From JAWXCE01 sp034440495 (GTDB taxonomy: Bacteria > Pseudomonadota > Alphaproteobacteria > Rhizobiales > Rhodomicrobiaceae), in the NCBI GenBank assembly GCA_034440495.1, contig JAWXCE010000003.1, forward strand, positions 1 to 62,665: a DNA stretch of 62,665 nucleotides, in the 5' to 3' direction. The notes under the pieces were generated by a model. That model made no database searches. It was given only the letters and a program-made list of their open reading frames with translations, and had not been told where the DNA came from. Shown one piece after another: positions 50,655 to 59,514 of the stretch. The position numbers were made by a program, and so were the translations under genes. How positions within the stretch are numbered: position 1 is the first letter of the stretch; every line of letters starts with the position of its first letter.

Positions 50655-52079
50655 TCAGTTTAGCGGTGTTTTCAAATTGATGCGGCCGCTCCACGCCTGA
50701 AAATCGTCCGCCCCAACGCCTTCCAGGGCGGCGGCGGCCTCCATCGTCAACCCACTCGCCGTGCCGAGAGCAAGGCCTGCCTCGACCTTGGCGCCCGTTT
50801 CGTTCGAGAACGCTTCAAAGTCCGTTAGCTCACCGAATCTCTGCACATCCCAGCCAGTGCCAACCGCCGCGCGAGGCTGGATGAAAGCGCCATGCTCCAG
50901 CGGCATTCGATAGGATAGTGCGGAGCCAAGGCTCATGCGCCCAGTCACTATGGCCGAACCCGTGTCTGCGGAGTTCGACCCATCGGTGATAACATCATCC
51001 AGCACCGCCATGCTTATGTTCGGAGAAAGCTGGAAGCCTGCAATATTGCGGTTGGCGACAAGCTGGCCGCGCACGAGGCTCCGTCCCGTGTTGAAATCGA
51101 TCTCCGCGCCATCCTCCGCCGCTATTGTATTGGCGGATGCCCCCCAAGCGGCCCGTGCGTCAAAAAAGATATCAGGGGCAAGCCGGACGCTGGCGTATGG
51201 CCCGGCCATGAAACCGCTGCCCGAGACCTGCTGCTGACCCGTTTTGAAGGTTTCATCCATGCTGTCAAACTGCACTAGAGCGCCAACCATCACTTGCGGG
51301 TTGACCAGATAGTCGGCGCCGAAATAAAGCATGCCGACTTCGCCCATTTTCTCATGCCGCCCGGCCGCATCCTCGTTCGTCTCCTCGTACTGTGAGGCGC
51401 GCCCTTCAAGCCAGAAATCGAGTTTGCTCTCGCCCATCGGCTTCTGCGCTGCGTTTGCATAAGATTTAGCGATAGCGTTGGCGCTCGTTGAAAGCGTGAC
51501 ATCGGCAGGCGTGCCGTTCTCCGTCCGTACAGCCGTGGTTTTGACGGCCTGATCGACGGACGCGGGAGAAACGGCGCGGCGTTGCAGGCTGGTTTGCGCA
51601 GTCTCGCCCGACAGCAACCGGTCGGCCCGGCGTTGCATGAAATCCTCAGCCTGAGCGTTAACTCCGCTGGAAACGGACGCTTGCGCTCCTTCGCACCGCG
51701 CGGAAATTGTGACGCCGCGCCCGGCGCGATACTCAAAAGTCAACCTGCTGGAGCTTTCGGCGGTAAACGTTGCCGAAAACGGTGCCTTGCCCGCAAAAAT
51801 GCTTTGCGGTTCCTGTCCGTCAATAATCGCCGCCGAAGCCGCGCCTCCGGGCGATCCGGACACGGTAAACTCGATACGCTCACCGGGCTGAAGCGTGAAA
51901 GTATTGGTCAGCCGCGCGCCGTCATAGGGCGCTGAAAGTACGGCGGTTGGCTGCAGATAGGATGCGCAGCCCTCGAAGGTAGTTTCCGCGTTTGCTGCAA
52001 CGCATGAGAAGGCCGTTAATGCCGTCGAAGCGGCGATAATTTTACGCACTAGAACAGAATTCCTTATCGCACAGTTCAT
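50655..52079 (-). CDS. Autotransporter-like outer-membrane barrel protein
   Basis: 474 residues. Signal peptide 1-31 (ASTALTAFSCVAANA). Residues about 35-130 form a beta-sandwich-like domain (LQPGERIEFTVSGSPG). A linker region (residues about 135-210) follows. The C-terminal ~260 residues have alternating hydrophobic strands of an autotransporter beta-barrel (VGMLYFGADYLVNPQVMVGA, FFDARAAWGASAN, SLGSALSYRMPLEHGAFIQP). The final residue is Asn, not the usual Phe or Trp. The passenger is very short, so it may be a barrel protein more than a true autotransporter. Confidence 0.75.
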   Translation of the reverse strand: MNCAIRNSVLVRKIIAASTALTAFSCVAANAETTFEGCASYLQPTAVLSAPYDGARLTNTFTLQPGERIEFTVSGSPGGAASAAIIDGQEPQSIFAGKAPFSATFTAESSSRLTFEYRAGRGVTISARCEGAQASVSSGVNAQAEDFMQRRADRLLSGETAQTSLQRRAVSPASVDQAVKTTAVRTENGTPADVTLSTSANAIAKSYANAAQKPMGESKLDFWLEGRASQYEETNEDAAGRHEKMGEVGMLYFGADYLVNPQVMVGALVQFDSMDETFKTGQQQVSGSGFMAGPYASVRLAPDIFFDARAAWGASANTIAAEDGAEIDFNTGRSLVRGQLVANRNIAGFQLSPNISMAVLDDVITDGSNSADTGSAIVTGRMSLGSALSYRMPLEHGAFIQPRAAVGTGWDVQRFGELTDFEAFSNETGAKVEAGLALGTASGLTMEAAAALEGVGADDFQAWSGRINLKTPLN

Positions 52080-52232
52080 TCGCGTGACGCTTGCGGCGAT
52101 CCGTGATCCATAGCAATTTTGGAGGTTTATGTATGGAAGCAGCCGTGCAAGGCTTTTCGATTACCTTATTATGCAAGCAAACATTGGCGAAACTGTGCAG
52201 ACCAAATATAAGCTTTGAGGAACTGTCTTTCG

Positions 52233-53411
52233 CTATTCGAGGGGCGCCGCCACAACCTCGCCGTCCTTCATCGTCAGCGCGAGTTTGCCGGCTTTGAGGG
52301 CGAGGGCGGCCTCGCCGAAAAGCTCGCGGCGCCAGCCTTGCAGCGCGAGGATGCTCGAGTCGTCGCGGCCCAGCGCGATTTGCTCAAGGTCGTCGGATGT
52401 GGCGATAAGCTTGGGCGCGACATCGCTTTTCGCGGCGATGGCTTTCAGCAGCACGCGCAGCAGGTCGGCTACAGCGGCGGCGGCCGGCGGCAACGGCGCG
52501 GTTTGCGACAGCGGCGGGATGGTCGATGGATCGCGCTTCAGCGCCTGTACCACCACGTCCACCAACTCGCGGCCCCGTTGCGCGCGCGCTGCGCCATCCT
52601 TGAAGCTGCGCAGCCTGCCAAGCTCCTCCACCGTTTTCGGCGCCTGCGCCGCCAGGTCGTAAATCGCCTCGTCCTTGATAATGCGCGAGCGCGGCACGTT
52701 CTGCTTTTGCGCCTGGGTTTCGCGCCACGCGGCCACCTCCATGACAATAGCCATGGCCTGGGGCGTGCGGACGCGCACTTTCAGGCGCCGCCATGCGTCT
52801 TCCGGCTGAGTTTCGTAGGTGGCGGGGTTTTCAAGCAGCGCCATTTCATCATCGACCCAGCGCGCGCGGCCCGCCACCGCCAGCCTGTCGACCAGTTTAA
52901 GGTAAACGTCGCGCAGGTGCGTCACGTCGCCAATCGCGTAGTGCAGTTGCGCGGAACTGAGCGGGCGGTGTGCCCAATCGGTGAAGCGGCTGGTTTTGTC
53001 GTGGTTTTTGCCGGTAAGCTGCTTCACCAGCGCGCTGTAGCTAACGGACTCGCCGAAGCCGCACACCATGGCGGCAACCTGGGTGTCGAACAACGGCGCG
53101 GGGATGATCCTCGCCAGATTGTAAACGATCTCGATGTCCTGACGCGCCGCGTGGAAAACCTTAGTGACCTGGGTGTTGGCCATCAGGTCGAAGAAAGGCT
53201 TCAGCGATATATCCCGCGCCAGGGGATCGACGGCGGCGGCAAGGCCTGGCGTGGCGATTTGGATAAGGCACAAATTCGGCCAGAACGTCGTCTCACGCAT
53301 GAACTCCGTGTCCACGGCGACGAATGGCGCGCGGGCCATTTGCGCGCAGACATCGGCGAGGCCTTGCGTCGTGGTGATGACCGTAATCGGGTCAGGTTTT
53401 GCATCTAGCAT
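52233..53411 (-). CDS. rnd: Ribonuclease D
   Basis: 392 residues. A DEDD 3'-5' exonuclease that trims tRNA precursors. Catalytic motifs: Exo I VAVDTEFMRETTFWPNLCLI (Asp, Glu), Exo II KVFHAARQDIEIVYNL (Asp), Exo III HYAIGDVTHLRDVYLKLVD (Tyr, Asp). An HRDC domain follows at about residues 210-290 (VAAWRETQAQKQNVPRSRII). It is divergent from aspS, a common order in Rhizobiales. Confidence 0.95.
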   Translation of the reverse strand: MLDAKPDPITVITTTQGLADVCAQMARAPFVAVDTEFMRETTFWPNLCLIQIATPGLAAAVDPLARDISLKPFFDLMANTQVTKVFHAARQDIEIVYNLARIIPAPLFDTQVAAMVCGFGESVSYSALVKQLTGKNHDKTSRFTDWAHRPLSSAQLHYAIGDVTHLRDVYLKLVDRLAVAGRARWVDDEMALLENPATYETQPEDAWRRLKVRVRTPQAMAIVMEVAAWRETQAQKQNVPRSRIIKDEAIYDLAAQAPKTVEELGRLRSFKDGAARAQRGRELVDVVVQALKRDPSTIPPLSQTAPLPPAAAAVADLLRVLLKAIAAKSDVAPKLIATSDDLEQIALGRDDSSILALQGWRRELFGEAALALKAGKLALTMKDGEVVAAPLE

Positions 53412-53628
53412 CGGCTGGTCATTTCACATTCGTTGAACAAACGGCGGCGCCGTCTTGACAAACATTGGGAGGCATGTGCTCTTGACCGTTATTCCAACAC
53501 GGTTGTGCGATGCTTCTGCATTGAACGCTTGCAAGCGGGACGCGCTTGCGCGAAATCTTAATCAAAATCCTATCTCCGATTCGAGATGCATTAGCTCGCG
53601 AAACATTCTCGCAGGACGCTGAAATCCC

Positions 53629-55602
53629 ATGAATAAATCTGCCGGAAAAACAGCCCCCAAAACACGGGCTGGAGCGAAGTCCAAAACGTCAAGCCCGCAG
53701 CATAGCGCGGACGCGGACGCAAAACAAACCCCTGCCGCACAAGACACGCACGCCTACCGCTCGCACACCTGCGGCGCGCTTCGCAAAGGCGATGTAGGCG
53801 CGCCCGTGCGGCTGTCGGGCTGGGTGCACCGGGTGCGCGACCACGGCGGGCTGCTGTTTTTCGACCTGCGCGACCATTACGGCCTGACGCAATGCGTCAT
53901 CGAGCCGGAAAGTCCCGCATTCAAGGCCGCCGAGCGTTGCCGTTCGGAGTGGGTTGTGCGCATCGACGGCGAGGTGGTGGCGCGCTCAGCCGATACGGTG
54001 AACGCGAATATGCCGACAGGAGAGGTGGAAATCCGGGTGACGGCGCTGGAGCCATTGTCGGAGGCGGGCGAATTGCCGCTACCGGTTTTCGGCGATCAGG
54101 TCTATCCGGAGGAAACGCGGCTGAAATACCGCTTTCTCGACCTGCGCCGCGACAAGATTCATCGCAACATCATGAAGCGCAGCCAAATCATCTCGGCGCT
54201 GCGCAGGCGGATGACGGATGCGGGCTTTTTCGAGTTCCAGACGCCGATTTTGACCGCCTCCAGCCCTGAGGGCGCGCGCGACTTCCTCGTGCCGAGCCGC
54301 ATGCACCCGGGCAAGTTCTATGCGCTGCCGCAGGCGCCGCAGCAGTTCAAGCAGCTCATCATGATGGCGGGGTTCGACCGCTATTTCCAGATCGCGCCGT
54401 GCTTCCGCGACGAGGACGCGCGCGCCGACCGGAGCCCGGGCGAGTTCTACCAGCTCGACATCGAGATGAGCTTCGTGACGCAGGAGGACGTGTTCGGCGC
54501 CGTCGAGCCGGTTCTACGCGGCCTGTTCGAGGAGTTCGGCGACGGTAAGCCTGTGACGCCGAAGTTCCCGCATATTCCGTATGATGTGGCCATCGCGAAA
54601 TACGGTTCCGACAAGCCCGACCTGCGCAACCCCATCGAAATGCAGGACGTGTCCGAGCATTTCCGAGGCTCTGGCTTCAAGGTTTTCGCCGGAATGCTGG
54701 AGAAGGATGCTAAAGCGCGAGTGTGGGCGATCCCCGCGCCAGGCGGCGGGAGTCGGGCCTTCTGCGACCGCATGAATTCATGGGCGCAGCAGCAAGGCCA
54801 GCCGGGCTTGGGGTATATCTTCTGGAAAACTGTTGAGGGTGCTTCAGTTGGTGGTCACGTAGGACAAATGATGATTGGTTTGCCGCAGGGGCAACAAGTA
54901 GTTGGTTCAGGCCCAGTAGCTAACAATTTAGGACCAGAGCTTACTGAGGCAATCCGCCAGCAGCTCGGCCTGAAAGCTGGCGACGCGGTGTTTTTCGCAG
55001 CGGGCGATCCAGCCAAGTTCTATAAATTCGCGGGCGAGGCTCGAACCAAGGTCGGCACGGAGTTGAACCTCATCGCCAAAGACCGCTTCGAGTTCTGCTG
55101 GATTACCGATTTCCCGTTTTACGAGTGGAACGAGGAGGACAAGAAAATCGACTTCTCGCACAATCCGTTCTCGATGCCGCAGGGCGGGATGGAGGCTCTC
55201 ACCGCCGCCGAAAAAGCCGGTCGCGACGCGCTGCTCGACCTGAAAGCCTTCCAGTACGACATCGTGTGCAACGGCGTGGAGCTATCGTCCGGCGCAATCC
55301 GGAACCACAAGCCGGAGATCATGTACAAGGCGTTCGAGATCGCAGGCTACGGGCCGGAGGTTGTGGACGCCAAGTTTGGCGGCATGATCCGCGCGCTCAA
55401 ATGCGGGGCGCCGCCGCACGGTGGCATCGCGCCGGGTGTGGATCGTATCGTCATGCTGCTGTGCGGGGAGGAAAACCTGCGCGAGGTGACCATGTTCCCC
55501 CTCAACCAACAGGCGCAGGATTTGCTGATGGGCGCGCCATCCGAAGCGACGGCGAAGCAGTTACAGGAACTGCACATCCGCCTCAACCTGCCGAAGGTCT
55601 AA
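53629..55602 (+). CDS. aspS: Aspartyl-tRNA synthetase
   Basis: 657 residues, longer than the usual ~590-600. An Ala/Lys/Ser-rich N-terminal extension of ~40 residues precedes the anticodon-binding OB fold (VRLSGWVHRVRDHGGLLFFD, LRDHYGLTQCV). Class II motifs follow: motif 2 YFQIAPCFRDEDARADRSPG EFYQLDIEM, and motif 3 GGIAPGVDRIVMLL. The GAD insertion domain lies between. Within it, residues 400-441 hold an apparent insertion (see separate entry). The 3' end overlaps the convergent Uma2 gene by 20 bases. Whether it is discriminating cannot be said from this alone. Confidence 0.95.
   Translation: MNKSAGKTAPKTRAGAKSKTSSPQHSADADAKQTPAAQDTHAYRSHTCGALRKGDVGAPVRLSGWVHRVRDHGGLLFFDLRDHYGLTQCVIEPESPAFKAAERCRSEWVVRIDGEVVARSADTVNANMPTGEVEIRVTALEPLSEAGELPLPVFGDQVYPEETRLKYRFLDLRRDKIHRNIMKRSQIISALRRRMTDAGFFEFQTPILTASSPEGARDFLVPSRMHPGKFYALPQAPQQFKQLIMMAGFDRYFQIAPCFRDEDARADRSPGEFYQLDIEMSFVTQEDVFGAVEPVLRGLFEEFGDGKPVTPKFPHIPYDVAIAKYGSDKPDLRNPIEMQDVSEHFRGSGFKVFAGMLEKDAKARVWAIPAPGGGSRAFCDRMNSWAQQQGQPGLGYIFWKTVEGASVGGHVGQMMIGLPQGQQVVGSGPVANNLGPELTEAIRQQLGLKAGDAVFFAAGDPAKFYKFAGEARTKVGTELNLIAKDRFEFCWITDFPFYEWNEEDKKIDFSHNPFSMPQGGMEALTAAEKAGRDALLDLKAFQYDIVCNGVELSSGAIRNHKPEIMYKAFEIAGYGPEVVDAKFGGMIRALKCGAPPHGGIAPGVDRIVMLLCGEENLREVTMFPLNQQAQDLLMGAPSEATAKQLQELHIRLNLPKV
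54826..54951 (+). other. Segment of aspS with atypical codon use and extra residues
   Basis: 42 codons (AspRS residues 400-441). My hand count gives 12 of 42 third positions as G or C, against a clear G/C preference on both sides. The protein here reads TVEGASVGGHVGQMMIGLPQ then GQQVVGSGPVANNLGPE, where alphaproteobacterial AspRS as I recall it has a much shorter link between GYI(F/M)W and GP(L/V)A(N/K)N. This suggests a recent in-frame insertion or a chimeric patch within the GAD domain. Confidence 0.6.
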
Positions 55603-56170
55603 AGTCCGCAAAGCAGTCGGCGACCGCGAATGTCAAGCCCGGCGGATCAAGGGTTATCTCGCCTTCGCCGACGATCTCGGTTTCCGCCTTAGCGGCGCCC
55701 GTGCGCCGGTGATGCACAATATAGCGGCTTTTGCCGGCGACGATAAGATAATGCTGAATGCTAGTTTTCGCGAAGTAGTAAACAAGTTTTTCCTCAACGT
55801 CGAAAACCTTGGTGGACGGCGACAACACTTCGACGACAACGACTGGATCGTCGATAAGCGACACACCACCGTCGAGCCTGTCGCCACAGATTACGATCAC
55901 GTCCGGGACAAAATAGCTGTGGTCTTCGATGATGACGCCCGGGCCGTCGATGATCGCCTCGCACGGCAGCCCCGCCTTCCGGATTGCTGATCGCAACGCC
56001 AGCCACACCGACGCCTTCAACCGCGCGTGCTCCACGCTCTCGCGGCTCATGGCGTAAACTTCGCCGCTGGCGAGTTCATGCCGCTCTTCGCGCCCCTCGG
56101 TCCATTCGAGGAACTCGAGCAGCGACATTTTGAGAGGCTTTTCACTTTTCTCAAGTGCTATCATCATCAC
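55583..56170 (-). CDS. Uma2 family (DUF820) putative endonuclease
   Basis: 195 residues. The restriction-like core is visible: ELASGEVYAMSRESVEHARL, YFVPDVIVICGDR (catalytic Asp), DDPVVVVEVLSPSTKVFD (E-x-L) and EKLVYYFAKTSIQHYLIV. Uma2 proteins are widespread with unclear roles. The 3' end overlaps aspS by 20 bases (convergent). Confidence 0.88.
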   Translation of the reverse strand: MMMIALEKSEKPLKMSLLEFLEWTEGREERHELASGEVYAMSRESVEHARLKASVWLALRSAIRKAGLPCEAIIDGPGVIIEDHSYFVPDVIVICGDRLDGGVSLIDDPVVVVEVLSPSTKVFDVEEKLVYYFAKTSIQHYLIVAGKSRYIVHHRRTGAAKAETEIVGEGEITLDPPGLTFAVADCFADFRPSAG

Positions 56171-56226
56171 ATGCTAACATATCGCTGAATGTCTGACGAG
56201 CGCGCGCCCGTTTCGCAAATAGACAA

Positions 56227-56252
56227 TGAACTTGCATACCCCTGCGAGCGTT
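56227..56252 (+). promoter_or_regulatory. Weak EcfG-like site upstream of the hydroxylase gene
   Basis: TGAAC 56227-56231, 17 bases, CGTT 56249-56252: one mismatch from the EcfG consensus with allowed spacing, 59 bases before the ATG at 56311. Such sites may occur by chance. Confidence 0.25.
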
Positions 56253-56310
56253 CACTAACAAAACAATCATCCCCGCGAACAGCGGTGGCAAAACCGCATG
56301 ACAGAGGCTT

Positions 56311-57102
56311 ATGGCTTACTTCATTTTGATCACCCTGGCGTTAACGGCGATTATCGCCGCGCGCTATCTCATCCTTTCCGGCCTTGCGCACTGGCTTTTG
56401 TGGGGGCGGGGCGGCGAGCGTCTGAACGCCGTGCGGCTCAATCGCGAGCGGCCAATGAGGCGCGCTATTCGTGAAGAAGTTCGGCTTTCACTGATCGCGT
56501 CCGCAATTCACGCCCCATTTGTCGCCGTCGCCATGATGATATGGTTGCGGTACGACGGCACGCAGGTCTATTCGAATGTTAATGACTACGGTTGGCCGTA
56601 TCTGTTCCTAAGTTTTTTTATCTATCTCATTATACAGGACAGTTATTATTACTGGGCGCATCGGGCGATGCATCACCCGCGCCTGTTTCGCGTCATGCAT
56701 GCAGGCCATCACCATGCGCGCCATCCGACGCCGTTTTCATCGTTCGCGTTCGATCCGGCCGAGGCAGTGGTGACGGCTTGGTTATTGCCCGTGATGGTGT
56801 TTCTTATCCCTATTCACATCGGCGCGTTGATTGCGCTCGTGACGGTGATGACAGTGGCGTCAATTCTTAATCATTCCGGCTGGGAGGTTTTCCCGCGCGC
56901 GTTCGTAAATAGCATGGTGGGTCGGCAATTAATCACAGCGACTCATCACAGCCATCATCACATCCGGTTCAACGCGAATTACGGCCTCTACTTCCGTTTC
57001 TGGGACAGGCTGATGGGCACTGACTCCATGGTTCATCCCCGTAAACCAGCACACCGCGAAGTTATGCTACCAGGCCGCCCCGCAGACGCCTCTCACCCAT
57101 AG
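56311..57102 (+). CDS. Sterol desaturase / fatty acid hydroxylase family protein
   Basis: 263 residues. Integral membrane di-iron enzyme: several hydrophobic segments and the three histidine boxes HRAMHH, HAGHHHARH and THHSHHH. In bacteria such enzymes hydroxylate or desaturate lipids, hopanoids, carotenoids or sphingolipid-like chains. The substrate cannot be deduced. A ceramidase-family gene lies about 1 kb downstream. Confidence 0.92.
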   Translation: MAYFILITLALTAIIAARYLILSGLAHWLLWGRGGERLNAVRLNRERPMRRAIREEVRLSLIASAIHAPFVAVAMMIWLRYDGTQVYSNVNDYGWPYLFLSFFIYLIIQDSYYYWAHRAMHHPRLFRVMHAGHHHARHPTPFSSFAFDPAEAVVTAWLLPVMVFLIPIHIGALIALVTVMTVASILNHSGWEVFPRAFVNSMVGRQLITATHHSHHHIRFNANYGLYFRFWDRLMGTDSMVHPRKPAHREVMLPGRPADASHP

Positions 57103-57129
57103 AGACGCCACGGCCTGGTTCGCACAATA

Positions 57130-57357
57130 CTAGTTGAATCGCGGCGTGTTCAAATCGTCCGCATTCAGACGATATAGCGTCCTGAGATCCTTGATGCCTT
57201 GCGAAATGAGGATTTGACAATCCGTCGCTCCGATTTCCCTCGCTTCATCGAGCGCAAAAAAGAGCATGCGCGCAAGGCATACCGCCTGGCTTTTCGCGGC
57301 CGCTGTGTCCCTTGTATCGTCCATGCAAATCGTTTCGTCGAACATAGTATTTCTCAT
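57130..57357 (-). CDS. Small hypothetical protein, 75 aa
   Basis: No family recognised. ATG 57357 has AGGGAA about 8 bases upstream. The sequence is mainly helical (AAAKSQAVCLARMLFFALDE, AREIGATDCQILISQGI) with two Cys in the helical part. No signal peptide. It is convergent with the hydroxylase gene. Accepted with reserve because it is short. Confidence 0.5.
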   Translation of the reverse strand: MRNTMFDETICMDDTRDTAAAKSQAVCLARMLFFALDEAREIGATDCQILISQGIKDLRTLYRLNADDLNTPRFN

Positions 57358-57617
57358 TTGTGTGTTTCCCTGAATGACGCAAACTCTCTCGCCTCGCCGT
57401 CAACTAAACATAATCTTTTTATAACGTCGAAATCACTAGATTACACAACGACAAGACGTTTGGTTTGGCTGTGTTGGAAAAGATATAAAGAAGATCTACT
57501 TATTCTTTAACGCTGATATTGTATGCAATGACTGTAAGTAAAGATTTGTTTTGTTCTAATATTACACACATATGTATGCATATTTATACTTTTGCGGTCA
57601 TTATTATGAATTCAAAC
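57358..57617. other. AT-rich intergenic stretch with no recognisable gene
   Basis: From about 57360 to 57615 the sequence is clearly AT-rich compared with the rest of the window and holds no ORF longer than about 50 codons with a ribosome site. It ends at a strong hairpin terminator. It could contain a small RNA or a promoter for the 75-aa gene; nothing more can be supported. Confidence 0.5.
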
Positions 57618-57655
57618 AAAAGGCCCGTGATCCTGTGATCACGGGCCTTTTTGCA
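57618..57655. terminator. Bidirectional Rho-independent terminator
   Basis: A 15-bp stem AAAAGGCCCGTGATC (57618-57632) / GATCACGGGCCTTTT (57637-57651) with a 4-nt loop and T residues on both strands. It lies about 20 bases beyond the stop of the minus-strand gene at 57672 and serves it; on the plus strand it would end any transcript from the AT-rich region. Confidence 0.9.
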
Positions 57656-57671
57656 TTTGCTGTAAGTTCTT

Positions 57672-58049
57672 TTAATCGAGGTAAAAATTTCTGCGAAGAT
57701 ATCCCGGAGACGTAAAATTCTGCCCCTGGCCTTCCCAAAAGTCGAGGCTCATCCGGCGGACTGTGTATTCGCATGTGATCTCACAGTAAACCCAAGCGCC
57801 GCCCGGCAACTTGACCTGGATTCCCAACCGGGCGATGCGGACGGGAGCCACCACCGAACGGGAACCATAATGGCTCTCAACCAGGACAAAGCGGTAGCCA
57901 TCATTCTTGCGGTAAGGCGCTTTTTTTAAGCTACGCCGTGGCTTAATCTCATCTACATACACGTCTTTTGGCCGGTAGTCTGCGCTCGACGTCTCCGCCA
58001 TACAGACGAAAGCGAGCGCCGCCATCCCTATTTTTAACGCCGTTTTCAT
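57672..58049 (-). CDS. Small secreted hypothetical protein
   Basis: 125 residues from ATG 58049 (GAGGGAA just upstream); the frame is open to 58103. Signal peptide MKTALKIGMAALAFVCMAET with SSA-DY cleavage. The mature part is basic (IKPRRSLKKAPYRKNDGYRF) and contains GAWVYCEITCEYTVRR with two Cys that may form a disulfide. No family recognised; probably periplasmic. Confidence 0.75.
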   Translation of the reverse strand: MKTALKIGMAALAFVCMAETSSADYRPKDVYVDEIKPRRSLKKAPYRKNDGYRFVLVESHYGSRSVVAPVRIARLGIQVKLPGGAWVYCEITCEYTVRRMSLDFWEGQGQNFTSPGYLRRNFYLD

Positions 58050-58182
58050 ATGATTCCCTCGTTTATCCGAATCGCCATTGCGGAGGCCCACGCACTCACG
58101 CATTCATGTCTGGCTGAAGATAGCGGCGCGGGCATGACCGATGCAAGCGCGGAAGGGGCGTAGCCAGGCCGGAGAAGAGGTT

Positions 58183-58917
58183 ATGGAGAAAATATTCAGC
58201 TACTGCGAGCGCGGCTTCAACCCCGCCTTCTGGGCCGAGCCGTTAAACGCGCTCACCAATCTCGGCTTTATCCTGGCCTTCGCCGTCGCTCTTTACGCGG
58301 TGCTACACCGGCCTAAAGGCGAGCACGGTACGTGGATGTATTTCCTCATTTTCACCGTCTTTGCGATAGGCGTGGGCAGCTTCCTGTTTCACACGCTGGC
58401 GACGCCTCAGGCCGCGCTAGCCGACGTTATCCCCATCAGCATTTTCATGCTCACTTATTTCGCATATGCCATGCAACGGTTTTTAAACCTCCACTGGGTG
58501 CTGACCATACTCGCGACTGCCGGATTTTTCGCCATATTACAGGCAGCCGGAGACCTGCGTTGTTCAGGCGGCGAAATTGACTTCCTTCGACAGGTTCCGG
58601 CGTTCAAGGGTACGCGCTGCCTGAACGGGAGCTTAGGCTATGTCCCGGCCTTCGGAGCGATGGGGCTAATCGGCGGATTGCTGGCGCTGAAAGGGCATCC
58701 GGCGGCACGCTGGGTACTGGCGGCGGCTCTGGCGTTCGCCATCTCGCTGACGTTCCGCACATTTGACCGCGAATGGTGCTGGATTTTCAGCATCGAGGGC
58801 AGGGCGATTGGCACCCACTTCATCTGGCACCTGCTGAATTCACTCACGCTGTTCCTGCTGCTCATGGGCGCGATCCGCCACGGCGCCTATAATCGCAATC
58901 GCATCGAAAGCGCTTGA
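58183..58917 (+). CDS. Ceramidase family membrane protein
   Basis: 244 residues from ATG 58183 (GAAGAGG upstream; frame open to 58141). Matches the alkaline ceramidase family (PF05875): CERGFNPAFWAEPLNALTNL, the metal-site region FAIGVGSFLFHTLATPQAAL, ADVIPISIFMLTYF, and the C-terminal DREWCWIFSIEGRAIGTHFI with WHLLNSL. About seven membrane segments. It could hydrolyse ceramide-like lipids or act in membrane lipid remodelling. Confidence 0.9.
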   Translation: MEKIFSYCERGFNPAFWAEPLNALTNLGFILAFAVALYAVLHRPKGEHGTWMYFLIFTVFAIGVGSFLFHTLATPQAALADVIPISIFMLTYFAYAMQRFLNLHWVLTILATAGFFAILQAAGDLRCSGGEIDFLRQVPAFKGTRCLNGSLGYVPAFGAMGLIGGLLALKGHPAARWVLAAALAFAISLTFRTFDREWCWIFSIEGRAIGTHFIWHLLNSLTLFLLLMGAIRHGAYNRNRIESA

Positions 58918-58975
58918 AAGTTGCGCCGCACGGCTTGCCAGCACGGGGCCAATCAACGATAGTCGGCGCTCATTT

Positions 58976-59062
58976 GCGGACGTGGCGAAACAGGTAGACG
59001 CAAGGGACTTAAAATCCCTCGGTCGTAAGGCTGTGCGGGTTCGACCCCCGCCGTCCGCACCA
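58976..59062 (+). tRNA. tRNA-Leu(UAA)
   Basis: 87 nt including an encoded CCA (59060-59062). Acceptor stem GCGGACG / CGTCCGC, anticodon loop CTTAAAA with anticodon TAA at 59010-59012, a long variable arm as expected for leucine, and the T-arm GCGGGTTCGACCCCCGC. No intron. Confidence 0.95.
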
Positions 59063-59117
59063 GCGATCTCGCGATCCTCGGGAGGTCGGGCCTGCCTAGT
59101 TCAAATAGGTGTGAACG

Positions 59118-59514
59118 ATGACAAAACGCGATGCGATTTTCCTGCCGGACGGCAGGCGCTTTACGAGATCAACCGTTATTGGCGGCGATCCGGTCGGGCG
59201 ACTTGCTGTTCGTGTCTGGCCAGGTCGGCAGCCGCGAAGATGAATCGCCCGAGCCAGTCTTTGAGGCCCAAGTCCAGCTTGCATTCGACAATCTGCGTGC
59301 AGTTCTCAAGTCCGCCGATTGCACGTTCGACGACATCGTTGACGTGACGACCTTCCACACCGACCCTGCCAAGCAATTCGAGACGGTGAACGCCGCTCGA
59401 CTGAAGGAAATGGGCGAACCGCCTTATCCGAACTGGACTGCGGTGGGCGTGAACTGGCTGGCGGGCTTCGATTTCGAGATCAAGGTCATTGCGCGCATCC
59501 CTCAGGCCAACTAA
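59118..59514 (+). pseudogene. Doubly frameshifted RidA family gene
   Basis: ATG 59118 (AGGTG upstream) begins MTKRDAIF, then similarity moves to the next frame (PAGRQALYEINRY) and again to a third frame (AAIRSGDLLFVSGQVGS). Two single-base deletions near 59141 and 59180 explain this. From there the frame is intact to TAA 59514: FEAQVQLAFDNLRAVL, DDIVDVTTFHTDP, YPNWTAVGVNWLAG. RidA-type enzymes deaminate reactive imines. An ATG at 59131 could give an N-terminally altered protein. Sequencing indels are an alternative. Confidence 0.8.

Noticed and set aside
52129..52297. Small ORFs after a GGAGG in front of rnd's 3' end (ATG 52129, 29 codons; ATG 52133, 54 codons)
   Set aside because: The ribosome-site match is good, but neither peptide has any recognisable feature and the longer one runs into rnd antisense. 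Too weak to annotate.
52215..53408. Plus-strand open frame of 397 codons opposite rnd
   Set aside because: Mirrors the whole RNase D gene, whose catalytic motifs are complete on the other strand.
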